Source: Limosilactobacillus balticus
Lineage (GTDB): Bacteria > Bacillota > Bacilli > Lactobacillales > Lactobacillaceae
NCBI RefSeq assembly: GCF_014145615.1
Contig: NZ_JACIVH010000042.1
Coordinates: 248,001 to 312,000 of the forward strand
Length of the DNA stretch: 64,000 nt
Reading direction: 5' to 3'
Shown here: in pieces, positions 18,066 to 25,466 of the stretch
Layout of the letters: each line of letters begins with the position of its first letter
How positions within the stretch are numbered: the stretch's first letter is position 1
The notes under the pieces: generated by a model
The model's database searches: none
The model's input: only the letters and a program-made list of their open reading frames with translations
What the model was told of the DNA's origin: nothing
Program-made: the position numbers and the translations under genes

Positions 18066-18629
18066 CTAAAGAAGGTGAATAAGGTGGGTAATTAATCCAC
18101 TGTCCCAAAAAACATAACAACCAACACCGATATAAATAGCCTTCATTAAGGTTTCGCTATAACGCTGCATTGCTTGTTTAATTAGTGGAATATTACCAAT
18201 TCCCTTAATGAGAATTACGATCGCAATTGAAAGGACTGCGATAAAAAGAAGTGCCAGAGTAAATTGTTGGAAGGTAAGATTCGTTAAAATTGGTAAGAAA
18301 ATTGAGAGGTTGCAACCAGCGCAAACTGCTAAATAGGTTATTAAGGTGGTAATAATTGGGCCGTGCTTTTCGGTATGAGTTGGGTCTTCATCGTTGTCAT
18401 GGAGAGCCATGTAAATAGGCAGGATCCCCAGTATTCCTAAAATCCATTCAGGGAGGAAAATAGCGAGAGTTTTTCCTAGTAAAAAGCTGATGGTAACTAG
18501 AACAAGAAGGGCACCAAGATAGCCAATAATTACATCACGAAGGTTATACCTTTCGAGTAAAAAGATTAAGATGAAAAAGAAATCGAGGTTTACGGCAAGA
18601 AATGTGATAAAAATAATCCACCAATTCAT
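18066..18629 (-). CDS. cadD: CadD-like cadmium resistance transporter
   Basis: A 187-residue protein with about five membrane segments. Family features include the opening TFLAVNLDFFFILIFLLER and the cysteine-containing segment AVCAGCNLSIFLPIL, both typical of the Cad (PF03596-type) transporters. Such proteins lower cytoplasmic Cd2+ or are general LysE-like exporters. The downstream ArsR-type gene and an upstream palindromic operator support metal-induced expression. Substrate specificity is inferred from the family. Confidence 0.8.
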   Translation of the reverse strand: MNWWIIFITFLAVNLDFFFILIFLLERYNLRDVIIGYLGALLVLVTISFLLGKTLAIFLPEWILGILGILPIYMALHDNDEDPTHTEKHGPIITTLITYLAVCAGCNLSIFLPILTNLTFQQFTLALLFIAVLSIAIVILIKGIGNIPLIKQAMQRYSETLMKAIYIGVGCYVFWDSGLITHLIHLL

Positions 18630-18642
18630 AATTAAATCTCCT

Positions 18643-18693
18643 ATATATCAAATTCGATATATTAAATATATACCGAAAATAGTATATAGGCAA
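18643..18693 (-). promoter_or_regulatory. Promoter and palindromic operator of the cadD-arsR operon
   Basis: On the minus strand TTGCCT (18688-18693) and TATATT (18665-18670) lie 17 bp apart. Directly downstream is an inverted repeat ATATC-N6-GATAT (18645-18660) within an AT-rich TATATA-repeated block, positioned as an ArsR-type operator. Confidence 0.6.
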
Positions 18694-18694
18694 A

Positions 18695-19459
18695 CTATCC
18701 TTCAAAATAAGTATAAAGTTTCTCAGGAGTAAGAGATTTTCGTTGCTCTGCATTAAAATCTGCTTTGATTTCACCGTCTTTAAGCACGATTAGACGATTC
18801 CCATACTCTAAGGCATCTTCAAGGTTATGAGTAATCATTAGGGCAGTTAAGTGATCTTTGGTGATCCGTTCATTAGTAGCGTGTAATAGATTTAGACTTG
18901 TGTGTGGATCAAGAGCAGCAGTATGTTCATCCAGCAAAATAACGTCAGGTCTTTTAATTGTTGCCATTAAAAAGCTTAATGCTTGCCGTTGTCCCCCAGA
19001 AAGGGCGCCGGTAGCTGTATTCATGCGATTCTCGAGGCCGTTATTCATTGTTGCAGCTAGCTTGGTGAAACGGTCCATGTTACTTTTTAACTTCCGGGGA
19101 ATAAGATGGCGACGCTCACCACGTTTAGTTGCTAACAGCATGTTTTCGGCAACTGTCATTCGTGCAGCCGTCCCCAATTTTGGATCCTGAAAAACACGGG
19201 ATAGGAAAGCCGTGCGCTGTTCTTCTGTCGTATTGGTAATGTCTTGTCCATTATGCAAAATTTTTCCTTCGTCAGCGTGTAGGTTTCCACCTATGACATT
19301 AAAAAGGGTTGATTTACCAGCACCATTCGTTCCAACGATCGTAATGAAGTCTCCCTCATTAATTTTAAGGTTTAAGCCTTTAAGAATAGTTGTTTCACTC
19401 GATGTACCCTTATTAACAATGGTTTTGACGCCTTGTAATTCTAAAATAGGTTTATTCAT
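18695..19459 (-). CDS. ABC importer ATP-binding protein (TrpXYZ-like system)
   Basis: A 254-residue ATPase with Walker A GTNGAGKST, signature LSGGQRQAL, Walker B VILLDEH and switch His in MITHNLED. It overlaps the permease gene by 8 bp and is the last gene of a three-gene ABC importer operon. The set resembles the uncharacterised/tryptophan-type ABC systems (COG2984 binding proteins) of Firmicutes. The ligand is not proven. Its end lies next to the cadD promoter with no clear terminator. Confidence 0.88.
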   Translation of the reverse strand: MNKPILELQGVKTIVNKGTSSETTILKGLNLKINEGDFITIVGTNGAGKSTLFNVIGGNLHADEGKILHNGQDITNTTEEQRTAFLSRVFQDPKLGTAARMTVAENMLLATKRGERRHLIPRKLKSNMDRFTKLAATMNNGLENRMNTATGALSGGQRQALSFLMATIKRPDVILLDEHTAALDPHTSLNLLHATNERITKDHLTALMITHNLEDALEYGNRLIVLKDGEIKADFNAEQRKSLTPEKLYTYFEG

Positions 19460-20351
19460 GAGGCCGGACTCCTTTCAAAATTGGCTTTTTAAGGTGAATG
19501 CGTTCTTCAAGTTGTGGCAACATCATGCAGATTGCAAGGACAATTGAGGAGATAAGGTTGAGGTCGTTGGCGGAGAAACCAAGTTGTAGCACAGCAAGTA
19601 AGATAATTCGGTAAATGATACTACCAAGAGTAACGGCGACAAGTCGCTGGTTAAGCGTTAATTCACCAAAGGCTACTTCACCAATAATGATTGAGGCAAG
19701 GGCGATAACAATCGTTCCAATTCCCATATTAATATCAGCATACCCATTATTTTGAGCAATCAAAGCACCGCAAAGGCCAACGATTCCGTTTGACACCATT
19801 AAGCCGATAATTACCATTATGTCAGTGTGAATACCGAATGATTTTGCCATGGTCGGATTATCACCAGTTGCGATAAAAGCCTGTCCATAGTCAGTTGAAA
19901 GGAAAAAGATCAGGATTACAGTAATAATTGCAATCGTAACTACTCCCAAGAAGACACTATCAAAGTATTGGGGTAAACTTCGCATGAATTCACCACTAAA
20001 GAGGGTCTTTTGGCCAAGCAATGAAACGTTTGATTTACCCATAATGCGGAGGTTAACGGAGTAGGCGGCGGTCATAGTTAGAATTCCGGCTAACAAACTT
20101 GGGATTTTTCCTTTAGTGTAGAGCAATCCAGTGATCAAACCAGCGAGCATTCCAGCACCAATCGCAATTAAAGTTGCCAGAAAAGGATTGATACCATGTG
20201 TGATTGCAGCAACAGCACTGGCAGCACCAAGAGGGAAAGTTCCTTCAACAGTCATGTCAGCAAAGTCAAGAATTCTAAAGGTTAGGTAAAGACCGAGACC
20301 AAGTAAAGCCCATAATAGTCCTTGACCGATTGACGATACAATTAGATTCAT
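19452..20351 (-). CDS. ABC importer permease (TrpXYZ-like system)
   Basis: A 299-residue permease with about eight membrane segments of the branched-chain amino acid/ribose permease type. FRILDFADMTVEGTFPLGAASAVAAI at the N-terminus is typical for partners of PF04392-type binding proteins. It overlaps the genes on both sides by a few bases, so translation is probably coupled. It imports whatever the binding protein presents, perhaps an aromatic amino acid. Confidence 0.87.
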   Translation of the reverse strand: MNLIVSSIGQGLLWALLGLGLYLTFRILDFADMTVEGTFPLGAASAVAAITHGINPFLATLIAIGAGMLAGLITGLLYTKGKIPSLLAGILTMTAAYSVNLRIMGKSNVSLLGQKTLFSGEFMRSLPQYFDSVFLGVVTIAIITVILIFFLSTDYGQAFIATGDNPTMAKSFGIHTDIMVIIGLMVSNGIVGLCGALIAQNNGYADINMGIGTIVIALASIIIGEVAFGELTLNQRLVAVTLGSIIYRIILLAVLQLGFSANDLNLISSIVLAICMMLPQLEERIHLKKPILKGVRPHE

Positions 20352-21343
20352 TTGTAAACCTCTCCTTTCGTTTCTGCATCCTTTTCAAATTGTGTGGGAA
20401 TTTGTAAATTAAGTTTTCGAGCCTGCTTAATGTTGAGAACAGGAGTCCCATGCTTCATGTACTCAATCGGGGTATCAGCTGGCTTTGACTTACCCTTGAG
20501 GATTGCGACCGTCATCTTTGCACCTTGGACACCTAAAGCACGTTGATTAACACTGTAAGTTGCAACGCCACCTTGCTTAACCATTGTGTCAGTTGCCGGA
20601 AAGACTGGCTTATTAGCGGCGTCGGCATTCTTAACTAAGGTTTGCATTGCTCCAGCGATTGTATTATCTGTTGGTACAATTACTGCGTCGACTTGGCTAA
20701 GCATTTGCTCGGAAACCTGATTTAGATCGTTACTGTTAGCAATTGAATAGGCCTTCAAATTAATATTCATCTTACGACATTCACGTTTGATTTGGTGGTA
20801 ACCGGCTACTGCTGAAGCATCACTTGAAGTGTAGATTACTCCCAGTGTTTTCATTCGCGGCATGAATTGCTTGATCAAATTGAGTTGTTCGCGAATTGGT
20901 GCTTGGTCAGATACTCCAGTAATATTGCCACCAGGATGCTGATTATTTTTCACTAGTCCAGCTGCTTTTGGATCGGTAACAGCACCAAGGACAATTGGTG
21001 TTTTAGTAGTAGAATTAGCTAATGCTTGAGCAGCAGGGGTTGTGATGCCAAAAAGAACAGTTGAGTTATCGTTAACGAGTTTAGAAGCCATTGTTTTAAG
21101 ATTACTTTGGTCGCCATTCGCGTTTTGATACTCGATCTTGATGTTTTTACCGTTGTGATAACCTTCCTTGGCTAATTCATCAACGTATCCTTTATAAATT
21201 TCATCCAACGCTGGGTGGTGCATTAAAGTTAATACCCCAACTTTTGGAATTCGTTGTTTACTTACAAACTCATTGTTTTCCCTAAAGAATGCGAAACAAA
21301 GGAAAGCGATAATAATTGCAATTAAACTATACATTCTTTTCAT
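20348..21343 (-). CDS. ABC importer substrate-binding protein (TrpX-like)
   Basis: A 331-residue secreted or membrane-tethered binding protein. Residues 1-22 (MKRMYSLIAIIIAFLCFAFF) form a signal/anchor segment without a lipobox Cys. The two-lobed domain starts at PKVGVLTLMHHPALDEIYKGY, typical of the ABC_sub_bind family (PF04392). The frame is open upstream to 21514, but that extension runs into a folded leader and terminator; ATG 21343 has GAGGTGAG nearby and starts the signal segment. Tryptophan is the best-known ligand of the family, but specificity is not visible here. Confidence 0.85.
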   Translation of the reverse strand: MKRMYSLIAIIIAFLCFAFFRENNEFVSKQRIPKVGVLTLMHHPALDEIYKGYVDELAKEGYHNGKNIKIEYQNANGDQSNLKTMASKLVNDNSTVLFGITTPAAQALANSTTKTPIVLGAVTDPKAAGLVKNNQHPGGNITGVSDQAPIREQLNLIKQFMPRMKTLGVIYTSSDASAVAGYHQIKRECRKMNINLKAYSIANSNDLNQVSEQMLSQVDAVIVPTDNTIAGAMQTLVKNADAANKPVFPATDTMVKQGGVATYSVNQRALGVQGAKMTVAILKGKSKPADTPIEYMKHGTPVLNIKQARKLNLQIPTQFEKDAETKGEVYK

Positions 21344-21367
21344 CTCAAATCTCACCTCACAAAATAA

Positions 21368-21405
21368 TAAAAAACGAGAGCCCACATGACGGACCCTCGC
21401 TTTTT
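21368..21405 (-). terminator. Leader terminator in front of the ABC importer operon
   Basis: On the minus strand CGAGGGTCC pairs with GGGCTCTCG (two G-U pairs) around a 7-nt loop, followed by TTTTTT. It sits between promoter and first gene, so it is probably a conditional terminator. Confidence 0.75.
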
Positions 21406-21426
21406 GAAAGGCAAAATAAAAGTTCG

Positions 21427-21575
21427 CATGTGGATCCATGCGGACTGAAATGAACATCAAACTCAGCCGGCACAGATGCAATCTGTTCTTCAGGTCGCAT
21501 CCATGACGAAACAACCTGAATTACCGGCTTTGCCAACGAGTATTAACGTTGATAGTTTGATATACGTTCATTATA
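21427..21575 (-). ncRNA. Structured leader RNA of the ABC importer operon (candidate riboswitch or attenuator)
   Basis: The minus-strand leader folds into nested helices. An outer helix pairs ATGAAC/ATCAAAC (21571-21566, 21561-21555) with GTTTGATGTTCAT (21462-21450). Inside, AGCCGG (21529-21524) pairs with CCGGCT (21470-21465). That helix encloses two hairpins, TTCAGGT/ACCTGAA and ACAGAT/ATCTGT, making a three-way junction. Further down CGCATG-CATGCG forms a hairpin whose CCACATG (21433-21427) can instead pair with CATGTGG (21388-21382) in the terminator. I do not recognise the fold as a known class. Confidence 0.65.
21521..21571 (-). CDS. Possible 16-residue leader peptide in the ABC importer leader
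   Basis: ATG with GGGAG 8 nt upstream opens MNVYQTINVNTRWQSR and stop. It contains one Trp and one Tyr codon, and its stop codon lies beside the 5' arm of the AGCCGG helix. If translated, the ribosome would disrupt the outer helices, so it could be part of an attenuation switch. It may equally be chance within a structured RNA. Confidence 0.4.
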   Translation of the reverse strand: MNVYQTINVNTRWQSR

Positions 21576-21604
21576 CTTACTCCCTACATAATTAATTGTT
21601 GTTA

Positions 21605-21633
21605 AGTATAACTAATGATTATAAAACTGTCAA
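21605..21633 (-). promoter_or_regulatory. Promoter of the ABC importer leader
   Basis: TTGACA (21628-21633) and TATACT (21605-21610) on the minus strand are separated by exactly 17 bp, close to the sigma-A consensus. Confidence 0.85.
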
Positions 21634-21655
21634 TATAATTATTAGAATTTGCTAA

Positions 21656-21700
21656 GAAAAAAGAGTAAGGTAGAAGAAAATCCTCTATCTTACTCAATAA
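21656..21700 (-). terminator. Terminator of the LysM-NlpC/P60 gene
   Basis: On the minus strand GAGTAAGATAG pairs with CTACCTTACTC, followed by TTTTTT. Confidence 0.8.
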
Positions 21701-21716
21701 TTATACTACTCGTATC

Positions 21717-22748
21717 TTAGTTCATGCTGATGTAGAAACTAGGAGTGTAGTAGTTGATGTTACCAGTTTGGACGTTTTGACCTGGTGTAGGAGCTTGGAT
21801 GTAACCACCATTACCAGTAGCGATTGCAACGTGGTAAGGAGCACTGTCTGGACCCCAGAAGTAAAGGTCACCACTTTGAGCGTTTTGGATATCGTATTGG
21901 TGGGTACCAAGGTTAGTTTGTTGGTAAGTAGTCCGGTAGTTTGAACCAAGACCGTATGCATATTGAACTAATCCTGAGCAGTCAAATCCGCCTGGTTGGT
22001 TACCACCCCAAACGTATGGAGTACCAATTTGTGCTTGAGCAACGGCAACCGCATTAGCAGTGGAACCATTACCTTGGCCGGCAGCAGTTGAAGTTGCTGG
22101 AGTAGCAGTCACAGCTGCAGTACTTTGAACAGTAGTGTTACTTTGGGGAGTAGCAACTGCTTCAGTAGCAGCGTATGTAGTTTGTGTTGGCGCAGCAGTG
22201 TTAGTAGTTGCCGCTAAAGTAGTAACGTTGGTGTTAGTGGTTGTAGCACTAGTTTGAGCAACGTTAATAGTAGCAGAAGCAGCACTTACTTGAGCTGAAG
22301 CTTGGGATGCAGCACTAACTTGAGTAGCAGTAGTGTTGTTATCAGAAGTAGCAGATACGACTGTTGTTGGTTGTGCTTGGTCGGCTACATTGCTTGCGTT
22401 TGTAGTAGAAACAGCTGGAGTAGTTGATGCAGCTGTTGTTTCAGTAGTTTCAACGGCTGCTTGACTAGCAGTAGTGTTATCAGTTGCAGTAGGTGCAGCA
22501 ACGGTTGCGGCAGTAGAAGCAGTACTGATAGCAGAAGATGGGATAACTAATTGTTGACCAACGTAAATTACGTTAGGGTCAGCTAATTGGTTAGCAGTAG
22601 AAATTGAATCAACAGTAGTAGCGTATTGTTGAGCAAATCCCCAAACTGTATCTCCTGATTGTACTTGAACTTGTGTGTCAGCACTTGCAGTGTTAGCAAC
22701 AGCTAATGCACCAGCAGCACCTAAGGCAGCAGCAAGGACTTTTGACAT
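21717..22748 (-). CDS. Secreted LysM-NlpC/P60 peptidoglycan hydrolase
   Basis: A 343-residue exported cell-wall enzyme. A signal peptide ends near TASA-D (residue 24). A LysM domain follows at about 26-70 (VQSGDTVWGFAQQYATTVDSI...GQQLVIP), then a long Ala/Thr/Ser/Val linker (about 72-225) and a C-terminal NlpC/P60 domain. Cys257 in FDCSGLVQYAYG is the expected nucleophile and HVAIATG supplies the His. It probably cleaves D-gamma-Glu-diaminoacid bonds. The AGGAG site is 27 nt from the ATG, so translation may start upstream at ATT 22769 (MIAKKKTMSK..., a better signal n-region). WalR-type boxes lie upstream. Confidence 0.88.
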   Translation of the reverse strand: MSKVLAAALGAAGALAVANTASADTQVQVQSGDTVWGFAQQYATTVDSISTANQLADPNVIYVGQQLVIPSSAISTASTAATVAAPTATDNTTASQAAVETTETTAASTTPAVSTTNASNVADQAQPTTVVSATSDNNTTATQVSAASQASAQVSAASATINVAQTSATTTNTNVTTLAATTNTAAPTQTTYAATEAVATPQSNTTVQSTAAVTATPATSTAAGQGNGSTANAVAVAQAQIGTPYVWGGNQPGGFDCSGLVQYAYGLGSNYRTTYQQTNLGTHQYDIQNAQSGDLYFWGPDSAPYHVAIATGNGGYIQAPTPGQNVQTGNINYYTPSFYISMN

Positions 22749-22886
22749 TGTTTTTTTCTTAGCGATAATTATTCACTCCTGAATTATTGTTTGTTTTTTA
22801 TTTTATGCATGCAACTAATTTGTGCACTCTTTTACTATATGATGATATTGTGAAGAAGATATGAAAAATATCTTAAGGGTGGCAGT

Positions 22887-22914
22887 TGTTACATAATTGT
22901 TAAATTTTTGTAAT
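22887..22914. promoter_or_regulatory. Triple WalR-type box upstream of the LysM-NlpC/P60 gene
   Basis: Three hexamers TGTTAC, TGTTAA and TGTAAT occur at exact 11-bp steps (22887, 22898, 22909). Each fits TGTWAH and the spacing is N5, the published WalR (YycF) recognition pattern. The array lies about 120-165 bp upstream of the hydrolase start, whose promoter lacks a good -35. Control of cell-wall hydrolases is the classical role of WalRK. Confidence 0.65.
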
Positions 22915-22984
22915 AATTTGAAGAGGAAATTATTGGAATAAGAATTTTCCATACGCGACAAAGCGCTGTGACTGCGGCGTATAG

Positions 22985-23022
22985 CAAAAGATCATCAATT
23001 TGTACGTTGATGATCTTGTTTC
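22985..23022 (-). terminator. Terminator of the TetR-type gene
   Basis: On the minus strand AAGATCATCAAC...TTGATGATCTTTT forms a strong stem with a short T run, directly after the TetR stop. Confidence 0.75.
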
Positions 23023-23023
23023 A

Positions 23024-23656
23024 TTAGCCGAAATATTTTTTATACATATCAATTAAATCAACTGGTGATTTTGTTTGAAGCAAGCCAGCAATATCTTTAA
23101 TATCATTTGTACTCAATGAATCAGGGTCAGACTCCCATAGCATAAGCAAGTTAATGATTGTGTTTACGTAAATCGTTTTGATAAATGTAAAAGGCATAAT
23201 TGAACGGCTAGCTACCTTGATATTTCCAAATAAATAAGGTACTCGTGCGTCAAATTCATCGTTTGCTAGTTTAACAATCATTTGTAAAAAGCGAATATCG
23301 CCATTGTCAGAAAGGAGCCGTGACAAATAAACTTTATGCTCATTGCAATAAGCGATTGTTTTGTCGAATGCCGTATTAGCTAGGTTCCTAATCTCATCAC
23401 CTTCTGGAAGATGCTCCAAATCACTTAATTTCTTCCGGTCTTGGCTTAATGCTTGTTTTAGACCAGCTAGTAATTCATTTTCAATTTCTCGTAGCAATTC
23501 ATGCTTGTTTTGATAGTAATTATAAAAAGTCTTCTTACTAATCTCTGCTGCATTAACAATATCAGTTGTTGTACTTTCAGATAACCGTTTTGTCGATAAA
23601 GTTATTATGAATCCCTCTTTTATCCTACTTTGTGTAGTGATTTTCCTTATATCCAT
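23024..23656 (-). CDS. TetR-family transcriptional regulator
   Basis: A 210-residue regulator. Residues about 10-55 form the TetR helix-turn-helix (STTTDIVNAAEISKKTFYNYYQNKHELL); the remaining helical domain would bind an unknown ligand. The start is uncertain. TTG at 23668 abuts the AAGGAG site, while ATG at 23656 lies 12 nt from it; I chose the ATG. It is divergent from the small membrane protein-sortase pair, which it might control. A near-palindrome AACTGTATACAAC at about 23746-23758 in the shared intergenic region is a possible operator. Confidence 0.82.
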   Translation of the reverse strand: MDIRKITTQSRIKEGFIITLSTKRLSESTTTDIVNAAEISKKTFYNYYQNKHELLREIENELLAGLKQALSQDRKKLSDLEHLPEGDEIRNLANTAFDKTIAYCNEHKVYLSRLLSDNGDIRFLQMIVKLANDEFDARVPYLFGNIKVASRSIMPFTFIKTIYVNTIINLLMLWESDPDSLSTNDIKDIAGLLQTKSPVDLIDMYKKYFG

Positions 23657-23884
23657 TCCAATCTTCAACTCCTTAATTAATTATCTTAGGCAAACAGCTC
23701 TTTCCATAGTATAAAAGATATGTGACAACTTAATATAGAAAATACACCAACTGTATACAACTTATATTATTGAGGTTACTTTTTTACTCATGGGACATAA
23801 TCCTCGAAATCTATTAACTCGACAAAATTTAATTGCTACAATACGAGCGGATTGAAGTAATACTTTGTGAGAAAGAGGGGTAGC

Positions 23885-24133
23885 ATGAAAAAACGATATC
23901 TTATCAGGATAATTGAAGTCTTATTTATCATGATTATATGGACGATTAATTACAGTAGCATTACTTTTCGACCCCCTAATAATAATTCGAAAAACAATAC
24001 CAAAATTCTCCCAAGTAGTAATAGTACTCGAAGTGAGCACAAGTTACGCAATCTGGGGTATGGTTTGCTGATTGTTTCTGTATCAGAGATAGTTCAGTTA
24101 ATCAATGATAAAAGACATCATCTATACCGCTAA
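23885..24133 (+). CDS. Small membrane protein with a sorting-signal-like C-terminus, upstream of sortase
   Basis: An 82-residue protein with an N-terminal signal/membrane segment (residues 8-26), an Asn-rich hydrophilic middle and a C-terminal layout resembling a cell-wall sorting signal. That layout is ILPSSN, a hydrophobic stretch GYGLLIVSVSEIVQL, then a basic tail NDKRHHLYR. It lacks a true LPxTG. The ATG at 23885 has GAGGGG upstream. Its stop overlaps the sortase start by one base, so the two are translationally coupled. It may be a degenerate or unusual sortase substrate, or a sortase partner; no firm function. Confidence 0.65.
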   Translation: MKKRYLIRIIEVLFIMIIWTINYSSITFRPPNNNSKNNTKILPSSNSTRSEHKLRNLGYGLLIVSVSEIVQLINDKRHHLYR

Positions 24134-24828
24134 TGCATAATCTTCCCAAAACTTCGAAATCTTTATTTATAATTGCGTTATTTTTACTAGGTGTTCTTCA
24201 ATTCAATTACGCGAGATTGGAAGTGATGTGCGAAACAGTTCTAGTTAATAATTATCATCCGCAACTTCAAGCAGCAGAGATGCGGATGGCGGATGATCGG
24301 AATAGTTGGCCCAATGTTAAATATCTAAACCTTTTTAATGTTATTAGCCAATATCGACATTCAACTGCTACTTATATGGGTGCAGTAATAATCCCGTCTC
24401 TTCAAATGGATGTACCACTAGCAGCTTATACAGCTGATGATGTCTATACTTTAGGCGCTGGCATGTTAGTACCGCATTCTTTTGAAGAAAGTAATGAATT
24501 TATTATTGGCGCTCATAATATTGGATACTCTAGTACTGCCCTATTTACGCCACTTACTTCTCATAGATTAATAGGTAGGACTGTTTTAGTTACTAATGGC
24601 AAAAGTGTTAAGGAATATACAATAACCGCAACTAAAGTAATTATGCCGTCGCAAGTAGATATAGTATTTAAGAACGCTCCTAATCATCTTATCTTATTAA
24701 CATGCACTGATAACAATAAGAAAAGATTGCTAGTTAAATGTGAGTTTAAAAATGAATATTCAATAAAACATCTTCACTCAAAAGTAAAAAAAGAAGTCGA
24801 AAAGAAATATCGACTTCATAATGTTTGA
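24133..24828 (+). CDS. srtA: Class A-like sortase
   Basis: A 231-residue membrane-anchored transpeptidase. The N-terminal anchor is at about residues 10-26 and the sortase barrel at about 80-205. The catalytic triad is visible: His128 (IIGAHN), Cys191 (LILLTC) and Arg198 (NKKRLLV). Sortases cleave LPxTG-type motifs and link proteins to peptidoglycan. The Cys motif reads LLTC rather than TLxTC. A basic tail of about 25 residues follows the barrel. The start overlaps the stop of the preceding small gene, suggesting a dedicated rather than housekeeping sortase. Confidence 0.85.
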   Translation: MHNLPKTSKSLFIIALFLLGVLQFNYARLEVMCETVLVNNYHPQLQAAEMRMADDRNSWPNVKYLNLFNVISQYRHSTATYMGAVIIPSLQMDVPLAAYTADDVYTLGAGMLVPHSFEESNEFIIGAHNIGYSSTALFTPLTSHRLIGRTVLVTNGKSVKEYTITATKVIMPSQVDIVFKNAPNHLILLTCTDNNKKRLLVKCEFKNEYSIKHLHSKVKKEVEKKYRLHNV

Positions 24829-24873
24829 TTTTAGATTTAGGGGTTATTTAGAGAAAATAAAGGAGTGAGCACA

Positions 24874-25329
24874 ATGTATGTGCATGTTATTTACATGTCT
24901 ATTTCAGGCAATGTTAGGAGATTTGTGGAACGTCTCCAACAATACGCATTACAGCAACACTGTATTAATGAAGATAGTCCGCTAATTTCTCTTTCAGAAA
25001 TTCGCAAAGATACTTCACCAATTGAATTAAGAAGTAACTTTTTTGTGATCTTGCCTACGTACACTGTTACTTTTGCTCAACATTGGATAGAAATTTTGAC
25101 GACACCCATGCATCATCACTTAAAAACACATAATAATTATGAAAAATGTTTAGGTTTTATTGGAGCTGGTGATGCATCAAGTGGAATGTATGCTATTACT
25201 GCCCGAGCCTATGCAAATCATTATAAAATACCATTTTTAACAGCTTTTGAATCCCGTGGAACAGAAAGTGATGTTGAACGAATTTATGCATTAATTAAGC
25301 TTCAAGTGATTCAAAAAGTTTATGGTTAG
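24874..25329 (+). CDS. nrdI: NrdI-like flavodoxin (class Ib ribonucleotide reductase activation)
   Basis: A 151-residue flavodoxin-fold protein. The phosphate loop reads YMSISGNVRRFV (Ser/Thr-rich, after strand 1) and GAGDASSGMYAITARAYANHYKIPFL is a clear NrdI-type flavin loop. NrdI reduces oxygen to a species that builds the Mn2-tyrosyl cofactor in NrdF. A GTG at 24865 is possible, but ATG 24874 has AGGAG at 8 nt. No nrdEFH genes are present in the window, so it is an orphan copy here; a strong terminator follows. Confidence 0.82.
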   Translation: MYVHVIYMSISGNVRRFVERLQQYALQQHCINEDSPLISLSEIRKDTSPIELRSNFFVILPTYTVTFAQHWIEILTTPMHHHLKTHNNYEKCLGFIGAGDASSGMYAITARAYANHYKIPFLTAFESRGTESDVERIYALIKLQVIQKVYG

Positions 25330-25330
25330 A

Positions 25331-25374
25331 AAAAGCACTTCATGAAAGCTGCATCATGAAGTGCTTTTTTCTTC
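25331..25374 (+). terminator. Terminator after nrdI
   Basis: AAAAAGCACTTCATGA pairs with TCATGAAGTGCTTTTTT. Confidence 0.9.
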
Positions 25375-25466
25375 CTTATAAATTAAGGAGATATTGTTAA
25401 GGTATCTACATTGGCATATGGTATTATGACTAGATACAATTATTCTTTCAGAGAAAGGGAACTATT

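Noticed and set aside
21344-21514. 57-residue N-terminal extension of the ABC substrate-binding protein
   Set aside because: It would translate through the leader hairpins and terminator, and it precedes a normal signal peptide start with its own ribosome binding site.
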